64,000 bases of DNA, from positions 17,414,849 to 17,478,848 of the forward strand of contig OY829661.1 of NCBI GenBank assembly GCA_963691815.1, read 5' to 3'. Position numbers and translations under genes: made by a program. The notes beneath the pieces were generated by a model, which did not search any database, was not told the DNA's origin, and saw only the letters and a list, made by a program, of their open reading frames with translations. Shown here piece by piece: positions 1 through 9,300 of the stretch (position 1 is its first letter; the number at the start of each line of letters is the position of its first letter). The DNA comes from Echiichthys vipera. Taxonomy: Eukaryota; Chordata; Actinopteri; Perciformes; Trachinidae.

Positions 1-353
1 CCCTCCATTCCCTCACAGTCATCCGCTTTCAAGCCAGCTGCCCCTTCTCAACCACCACAGCCTCCGTTTCTGCTGAAATCAAGCCTCCCTGCTCCGGAAT
101 CAGCTCCAGCCAACTCAGCGCCCAGGCCCAGCCCTGTTCGCTCCGCCTTCACCTCCCCGTCTGCCTCTTCCTCCTCGTCTAACTCCTCCTCTCCAGCCAG
201 AGTGACAGCCCCCTCCTCCCATCCTAATGTCCCACAGCCCTCCGTCTATAACACACCTATCAACCTCTACTCCAATACCAATGCTTGTGAGGCGGTCATG
301 GGTCAGAGACGAGGTCTTTTTGAGAGCCAGGGCCTGTCCGAGCCCTTCAATGG
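1..353 (+). CDS. pdlim5: pdlim5 linker exon with ZASP-like motif (5' end ambiguous)
   Basis: The frame is open from base 1 and ends in a donor at 354 (GG|GTAGGT, phase 2). It encodes a Pro/Ser/Ala-rich disordered linker followed by VYNTPINLYSNTNACEAVM and GQRRGLFESQG. The motif resembles the ZASP-like motif of ALP/Enigma proteins, which in relatives helps target alpha-actinin. Bases 1-18 form a pyrimidine-rich run ending in CAG, so the exon could begin at 19. They also read in frame as PSIPSQ, so the true 5' boundary cannot be decided here. Confidence 0.88.
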
Positions 354-3300
354 GTAGGTACCATCTATGAAACCCAATGACCATATGTTTTCCGTGCAAA
401 GTATTGTACAGTAGAATTATTTAGTAATTTGTTGTCCAAAATAGAGCCAGACCGATATTTTATTTTTTAGACTGATACTGATTTTAGATGGGTAAAATTC
501 ACCAATTACAGATATGGCGGCAGATAAAGTCAATTTATGACCTGGAATTCATTTTTTTTATGTGGGTTCTGCTTCAAGTTTGCACTGGCATGATTATTGC
601 AAAGGCACTCAGAAGAACCTTTTTTTATTTTAAAAGAACTTTATCTTCAGCATGAGTCAATTGCTGAGTATTAAATTAATAACTATATAATGACACCATT
701 TATAAATCCCCCAGGCATCCTTTTGATTTCCATATCATCTCCTATCAGACAAAATATACACCAATACCAGTAGATACCAATATGTTTATGGTAGGCCAAT
801 GACCAATAAGGTTACATATTAGTGGATTTCTTTCCCTTTACAGTTACATAAATCTACCTATACCTCATTCTTTATTCCACCCCACAATATGTGCCTCATT
901 TATAAAAGCAAACATTGAAACAGCTCATCACTTATGTTTTCGCACAGCTGCATACAAGGAAAAGCTGAGGCATGCCGCACATCTTGTTTGAATCTTCTGC
1001 AGGGCAAAAGGAGAGGGAATAAAGTCTAGACAGTGTGCTAACTGATGCTACTGCCTGCCTATCTATAATTGACAGTGTGGTCCGCTGCACTGCCAAACAC
1101 ACAGTCTGCCCAACAGGCCCTGCTGGTGCAACACTTGTTTCTACTTAGCCCACAGTCCTGGCAACTCTGGGTTTCTGTGGATCACGGACAGAGTTAAGTT
1201 TGGCTGGACTGGGCTTTATTAGCAGGTTTTGGCTCACTGGTTGGGTTACAGTAGACTGAGCTACGTTTAAGTGATTTGCCACTCATTCTTTACTTTCTGT
1301 CACCTGAAAAAATAGGTCACAGAGATCTGTTTTTATTGGCTTAAATGAGCCAGCAGCTGCACATTTAAATATATCTGTCAAACATATCTATATCTCTTAA
1401 CAGCAGCAAGAATTGTCTATTCAGGATTGTGTAGAACCTTTTTTTATCCAGGATGTGGTAAAATAACCTGTGGGGAAAAAGTGAAACAACAAAACTATTT
1501 ATTGTAATACACCATGCAGATACCACACGCAATCATAATCAGTTTAAGTAGAAAATCAAGAGTGTCTGAGTGTCATTATCAGGCACTGCAATCTTCAGTC
1601 TTTCTGCTGCCTGAAACCTCAGACTCTCATTTGGCAGAGGTGGAGTGTATTTTTTTTGCAGCATGTGCATGTTTGTGTCCTGACCTGCATGCTTTGTTTG
1701 TGGTTTCCGTGGGTTTCCTTCATGCACATTCTCTCAGAAGGGCCTTTCATTTAAAGGGCATGTGTTTCAGACTGTTCCATATCTCAAACTGCTTTATTTC
1801 ATGCTCCTTCTTTGCCTCAATCCTTTTCCATTTACCCCTTTATTTTACCCACAGGAGCAAGAAGAGACAGACACCAAGTTAGTGCTGCGAATGATAATCA
1901 AAGCGCTGCAATAGCTTTCTAACCATGTGGAATGTGCTTACAGCGTTTCACATCTCTCTGGTTTATGATTACCAAAGGCATGCTTGCACCTCTTTGAGCT
2001 AACCCCCCCGCAAACCTCACATCCACATGCTAATTTCAAACTGCGGATGAAAAAATTCTTTGAGACGTCACATGACACCCAGTTGGGGGTCAGCCCATGC
2101 TGTTCATTCATCTCCTCAGTGGCATCAGGCTCTGTGTTAGCTAGTACTGTATTTACAACCTGTGCAACCAGGCCTGTCCACACACTCAACCGCTCAAGTC
2201 ACATAGCTCTGCATCTGCCTAGCTCTGTCTGCTACTGTTGTCAGTATGTTTAACCAAGGCCAGACAAATCATCGACAAGTATATTCTGCTTGGGCTAAGA
2301 ATAGACTGACTTGTGCTGTCTTTGATCATCCTTCACCTCGACTCACCTGTCACACACACACAAACACACACACACACAAACACACACACACATGCACAGA
2401 ATGAAAATTGCACATATTTTTGACATTGAATTCATAGTTTGGAACAGCCCTTGTACTAAACGGCATGTTAACACTACATATTCTTGCAGTCTAGAGTACA
2501 CTCCAATTATTTTAGGATGAAAAGCAGATCCCTTATTTTCAAAGCTCATTACTCCCGCCTAGTGGCGAGATGTGGTCACTGTCACTTTCATTTCATCTGT
2601 TGTTAATATGCATACGGTGTGTTTAATTTGACCATTTTAGTGTAGTAAAGCTAATCGCCTAATTAATTGCTGCCTCGAGGACCTTCAGCCTCTTTACATG
2701 GGGCGACTGCTCTAACCACTCAGCCACAGGCCCCCCCCATGATGGAGTTTTAAAGTCATTAAGCTTAGTTTTATTTTCTGAGTGACGTCTACTCCTCTAC
2801 TTTGGGGTTTGTTTCTAATAATTAGCCTCAGAGAAGTCTTAAGTAAGTAGGTCAGAATAGTTTCTTGACTTTCCCATACAAACAGTGCAGTGTCATAAAG
2901 TTTGCCTAGCACTTAATGTGTCTTTTTGATTTTGTGATCGTTTCTACCTTTTGTGCATTTTTCCCTCACTTCCTTCTCATTGCTCGCCTGCAGAACTCCG
3001 CCTCCGGCTAGACCTAGGAGGTAATTGTGATATCTAAAAGCAGTTAACTCATAATGTTAATCATGTATCTACAAGCTGCACCCTTGACGGAATCTAGAGC
3101 ACTCATTGCATAGTACAGTATATACTGTATGTGTACTGTGTGTGTTGGTTGTTACTATGAATGTTTGTGATCTTGTGCATGTGTAAAAATGGAGGATTGT
3201 GATGATCTCATTGATACATGTCCAAAACACTTTGCCTTCCATGTCCGCAATATCCTAATTTCTTGGTTAATCTGACTGTACAGGAAACCTATTGTGGAGC

Positions 3301-6300
3301 CTGAGGATCATGCGTCCCCACTGAGCGAAGCCAGCAAGAAGCGTCTGATTGAGGACACAGAGGACTGGCACCCGCGGACCGGCACCTCCCAGTCCCGCTC
3401 CTTCCGTATCCTGGCTCAACTCACCGGCACTGAAAATGGTGTGTACTAATGTCATTGTGTTGGATTGATCGGTTATTGATGAAGACTTCTGCAGATTCTG
3501 CAGAGACTTGTTACAATACGTATGTGTTTTTTTAAGTGTAGAAACTGGTTGAATATATATTTTTAAGACTCAGCTTTGTCAGTTAATGTTAGATCTATTA
3601 AATCACTTCAGGTCGGATGCTGCAAATTTTATAGTAATCCATTGCAACTTTTGTTTTAAAATCTTTGTTACTTAAATTTCGTGTTTTATAATATACATAT
3701 GTTTTTACTTTTGCTACTAAGTGATACAATACTGTATAATATATCCAGTGTCATGTTCACCAAAAGACAAGAAAAACAGAATGAAACAGTGAGGATAAAA
3801 AAATACAAAAAAACATACAATTAAAAACTGTTTTCAAATAATGAATTAATAGACAGGATAAAATATAGTGGGAAGCTATTGGTGATGTATTTCTAAAAAT
3901 TACAAATAGCAAACAAACCAAAAAATTGGATTTTCCTCTTTAATAACGTTAAAAAGGGAATCCATATGTATACAGTAGTCTTTGTTGAGGCCCTTAAGTA
4001 GTAGATTATTTTCTCTTTCTTTTAAGAAAGTAAGATAAGTCTTTGATCGAGTGAGCAGAGATAGGTGGATATGCCTCTTTCTATTTCAGTAAAATTAGGC
4101 CTCTGATTAGTAAGGTAATCTGTAAGTGATGCAGTCGACTTTACAGAGGTCTGTAGGGCCACCCATGATGGCTATAAATAGCCACAGATCAATAGTTTTG
4201 TTCGGCATCCTGAGATTATTTTAAAGATGAGTCCAACAGTTCTGAAGCTTAGCACAGGACTAGAGTATATACAGTATAATCATATTTCTTTTATCAAAAC
4301 CTCATTTAAACCTCATCAAAGCCTCTTTAGATTACAGAGAAGTTATATTTTTTTTGGTCATACTTTAAGAAGGCTTTCATCACCGTATAATTTTTCTATA
4401 TTTTTCATACTACTGTTTTGACTGTAAGTGATATTGATGGTTACTTGATCGGGCTGCGGCTTCGGGCTTCTCTCCGTTCATAGGGGTTGCGTGAATTTGC
4501 GTGTGTGGAACTGCTTAGCATGCAAAAATGCCATTTACAGTAACTCGGTTATTAGAATGAAGTAAGACGAGAGATCTGTCAGTGTTTTTCTCTCTTTTTA
4601 TCAAATTAAGTTACCAGACTGGTGTGAAATATGTGAACATTTGATGCGTATTCAATGTGCCTGATGTTTCTGCAGCTGTGAACAATTGTGGGATAGGTCC
4701 AGGGAGTCCTAACAGGGTCTAGTTTGTTAAGTTGGAGCGGAGATAGAGCAGCAACCAGTAGCAGGATTGTTTTTTTTACATATTCTCACTGATATTTTGT
4801 TGTAATTTAACTTTAATTTCATTGGTGCTTTTTGTCTTCACTGTTGCAGAGCAAGCTCCAGAGAACAGTGAAAAGAAGTAAGTGGTCGCTGGTTTTTAAT
4901 ATAATCAAATTTGGTATGTTCTGTCTTTCGTCTGTGAGTCTTTCTGTTTGCACTGAATATAAGGCATTCCTTTCATAATAATATTAATTTCTTGATCATA
5001 GAGGTTTCACATTCCAAATTGGCCCTCAAATACTCATATAAGCATGTCTAGGAGCCTGTGATTCAGAGGTAAGCCCTGATTTCCGGATCCTACAGTCCCA
5101 CAGTATCACGCTTAATTTAAGGCTTATATGGAGAAACCACACTGAGAGCTCTCTGAGTAAGACGGCCGAGTGGAGACAGCCAGCATAGACTGTGATTGCT
5201 ACTGCTGTTCTCCGTCTCAAGTCAATTTAATTTGGAGTAAACACAGTTTGCCCTCCGTACCGGATTTTCTTATCCAATCAGTGCGTCAGTCACTGGAACC
5301 TGTGGGTAATTAAGTGGTATTTTGGATAATAGCAGCCCTGCCAGAAGGATATTCCTGCTCTCCTTCTGTTAGTAAGGTTTTTCTCGGTGTACTCTTCATA
5401 AGAGGGCGTATTACACACCTGCCTTGGCGTAAAACTCGGTAACTGTGCTATTTTTTGGTGCTGTTGCAATTTTTCATTTGCTTTTACTTTCCTTCTACAA
5501 TCTTAACCTTTCCGCTTTTCCCCCTTTCTCTTTTCCCTCTTTTAATCCTGTCTTACTGGACATTTCAGAGCGAACAAGTTGGATCCAGAAGTTATAGGAC
5601 ACATGTACAACAAGCTGAGAGATTGGCATCATGATGTTTCAGCACGTGTGCTAAATGTGTAGTAGGCAAGATTTTGCCTGGTCTTGTTCAATAGTTTATT
5701 TATTTTGTTTAAACTGTTATTAAACTTACATTACCTGCTTTTTGCATACTGACACAGTGACAGCCTTCATTAGACAGTCTTTACAGTACAGTAACTTATT
5801 AAATGTCCTAATTACAAAGTTTGAACAACAGAAGTAAAAAGTGAATGAAAAATGTTTATTGCACAAATAAACAAACTCTTCTCGTAAAGATTGTTTTATA
5901 TTACATATTATGCTATTTGTAGTTGGACTTCAAGAATGTTAATAACAGGCATGCATGCAGGTAAATATGGTTGTGTGCTTGGAAATGCAACATTGCAGTA
6001 TTTCACAGTTTAATCTTCTGTAGCACATTAATAATGTCTGAGCCTCCACTCCTGCACACTTTCTGCAGTCTTTAGTTTTCTGAGCATGTTTGTGTCTTTT
6101 TCCTCTATGCCCTACACTAACCAAAGTACTTTCATTTGTCAGTTTTTGATGATTTCACCTCAATAAAATCTTTTCTTTCTTTTCTGCTGTTGCTTATTTC
6201 TTAATCTTTCATTCCTTCTGTTCTTCTTGTCAAGCAGAAAAATAGTCAATTAGAAATGCCCAGTAGGTGAAGACCTATGATATAAACTAATCAGTTGTTC

Positions 6301-9300
6301 ATTAAAAATGGAGGGCTGTTAAAGTACTTATTCGAGCAATGAGACGTCGTTCAAAGTACAATTACATCCAAGTTACTGGCTGTCCCATAAATTAATAGCC
6401 TCATACCTGGCCCTGGCACACATCTTTTAAGGCAAAAAACATGTACTTATCGTGCCAAATTAAAAATGGTATGATCGGTTTTACATTAAAGGGATCAGGT
6501 TTCTCATCATTTAGATTTTAGGCAACAGACACAGAAGCAATCTGTCTAAAGATCTTAGTTAATGCACTCACATGTGAGATACAGTATAAAACTAGCAAGT
6601 GATTGCATTGCATTTTCTATTTGTGATTCTCATGTCATTCAAATAGAACCACCCAACAGGCAGGCTAAGAGAAAGAAAACACATAAGACAGGATCAAAAC
6701 CATGATAAGATATAAAACCATAAATCCTTGGATGACAGCACAATACAGGCTCTGTTGTTAGTAACACGCAGTGTGCTCTTGTTGAAAAATCAAACAGCTC
6801 CAGGGTTTGAAATTGTTAACTTTTTGGTGCAAATCCTTTGCTCAACCTGTCTGTTTGAGCAGCAACAGCACCAGCATGATGGTTGCTGAACAATCTTGTC
6901 TTTGTCCAGTTGATTGGGATCTTTTGATCCCTGAAATTAAAAACTGTGGAACTTTAATAAGGTGTGGAGATTTGAAAGACTATATCTTCTCATTCTCTAC
7001 TAAAATATATAATGTTTCATAACATTTTGTGCTGCCACGGGGAAATATACACCCTTTGCCTCAAAGTTGCCCTGTCTTTGCTGTTTCAGGAGAATAAAAG
7101 CAATAACCATTACTGGAAAATCCAGCAGATTATTGAAATGACACTATTCCATCACCACCTGTAATCGTTTCCTTGTGTCGTTGTTGGTACAGTAATTGAC
7201 AAACCATATGGACAGTAGGCAGCAGTGCAAATCCTTATTTGAAAGTCAACCATAATTGTCCTGATTGTTTGCATGTGTCACTGAGCCTTCGAGAAAAAGA
7301 TTGTAAATGTTAGTACCTGCCATTAACCACATCAGACTAAGTAAGCATTAGTCTATGCTGGAGGTTCAATTCAACTGGTTACAAAACACACACAAGCGTA
7401 GCAACACGGCCCAATATTCCAGTCCAAATGTAGAATTTAGAAAGTACATCTTAAAACAATAACAGTTGACCAAAGTGGTATAAAATCAAAAATAGCAAGA
7501 GGAAAAAATTGTGTTTTAAGACTGGATATAAAAACAGACAGTGTAGGGGCAAGCCCAACTTACCAGATACCAGACCATACAAGATAGGAGTGAAAACCTG
7601 CGACCATGGTGGTTGTTCCTACAAAAGAAAAAACACTACACTGCATGAGTGTTTTCACTGAAGAGAAGATAAACAAATGATGCATATGTATGTACAAATA
7701 TATGTATGTTGTAGTGGGTTTATTTATGCGAAATGTGTACATCTATTTCCTAGTGAGGCAGTTGACAAAATCACTCCCGCTGTGCACACCTCGCCTGCAG
7801 CGAAAACATTTTCCAAATCGGCGGCATCTCCCAGGAATGGCAACGCTGTCCCTACTTTGGCGTTCACGAGCCCAGCAGCCCAGAACAAGCCTTCCTTCCA
7901 GCCTGGAGGCTTACCAGGTAGAGGAACACCTGTGTTATTTACTGCCACTCAAATGGTAAAATGTATTTTGTGTAGTTGCTTCATGTAGCCTACAGAGGGC
8001 AGCCCCATTCTTTGAAATCCTTGCTTCTTAGCCAACATTTATTGCAGATTTAATACTTAACACTAAGCCATTTAAGATAATGATCTCTATAAAAAAAAAA
8101 CAGGTATTCCATCACTGAGTTCAGATTACTGGCTTTTCCCAAGATCCCCTTAGTTAAATAGATTGTGAAATTGAGAATTATATATTATTTCGTGTGTAAG
8201 CTGCTCTTTAAATCCAGCAATCCCTGCCATAAGACCTGGAGGTGGTCAGGGTAAATATTTGCTGAAAGGCATCAGTCAGGGATCATTATTAGCAATTAAG
8301 ACACAAGTATGTACTCATACATGAACAGATGCACTATGTGCCCTAACGTATTTCCCTGGAGGCCTTTTTAAGAAATAGCTGATGAAAGGTGCCACATGGA
8401 GAGAGCTGGAGAGGCCACTGACAGTGAGTTCTGTGTTGGCTGTGTTATTTATCAGATTAACACATACTGGTACTTGAGTTCAAGTAAATAGACGGATATC
8501 TCATGGTAACCATGTGGAATTGCGTTGGTGGAATGTGACCTTTACATTTATGTTTTGGCACTTAAACTGCAAGTATAAGGCTGTATATTCAGACACAGTA
8601 TGAGAAAAAAATGTTTTTTTTAAACATTAAAGCATGTTAACATGTTCTAATAGAAATCCAAAATACAAGTATGAACCTGACAATGAGCATCATATGGGAC
8701 CTTTAAACTGTTGTAAATAACGGCTCCAATAAAATGCATATAGTTTGTCCTTCCCATTGCTCTCCATCCCACTGTCTCTCAGAGGCAGAATATAGACGTG
8801 CAGTTTTGCTCTGATTCAGCTTGTCTTCTCATGCAGACTTTCTTCCTCCTTATCTTCCATATACAGCAAGACAGCAATGACAGACCCACAAATGTCTGTT
8901 TCACTTTCTCTCTATTTAATGTGACTCAGCCCTAAATCTTTGCTTTTGCCAAAGGATTCGTTGAGAATATGTCACCCCGCTGGCAGCTTGTCACCATCCA
9001 CCCCTGTGCCAGCTTCATTAACATTTGATGTGCTCATTCCTTTTTGCTATTTCCAGTTATAGGTAACAGTTATATTTTCTGTTAAAGTTTCCAAATGATT
9101 TAAGAATAAGCTCTAAATGCTGTCTCAAAGCCTTCTCCATAATATCACTAGTAAAGTTCCTGTGGAGAAATACAGAACATTAACATAATTGCACTAGAAG
9201 TAATCAATTTTTAAAATATTGACTCTATAAACTCCTCCCAGGTTGCTAAGCCCCCCCCCATATTCCCAGAATTCAGACAATATAGGGTTCTGTTCAAAGA

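Larger units (their letters stand above)
354..2993 (+). other. pdlim5: pdlim5 intron
   Basis: Non-coding. It holds a degenerate repeat starting near 444 (AGAGCCAGACCGATATTTTA, similar to the end at 34.75 kb), a CA tract at 2351-2392 and a tRNA-like SINE fragment at 2669-2736. An exon-like 23-nt segment at 1855-1877 was rejected. I see nothing else. Confidence 0.7.

Noticed and set aside
1855..1877. Exon-like GAGCAAGAAGAGACAGACAC segment with acceptor TTTTACCCACAG and donor GTTAGT in the first pdlim5 intron
   Set aside because: 23 nt would shift the frame between phase-2 neighbours, and the donor is weak; treated as chance.
2669..2736. Functional tRNA gene on the minus strand
   Set aside because: Only the A-box half resembles a tRNA; B-box and acceptor stem are absent, so it is a SINE fragment.
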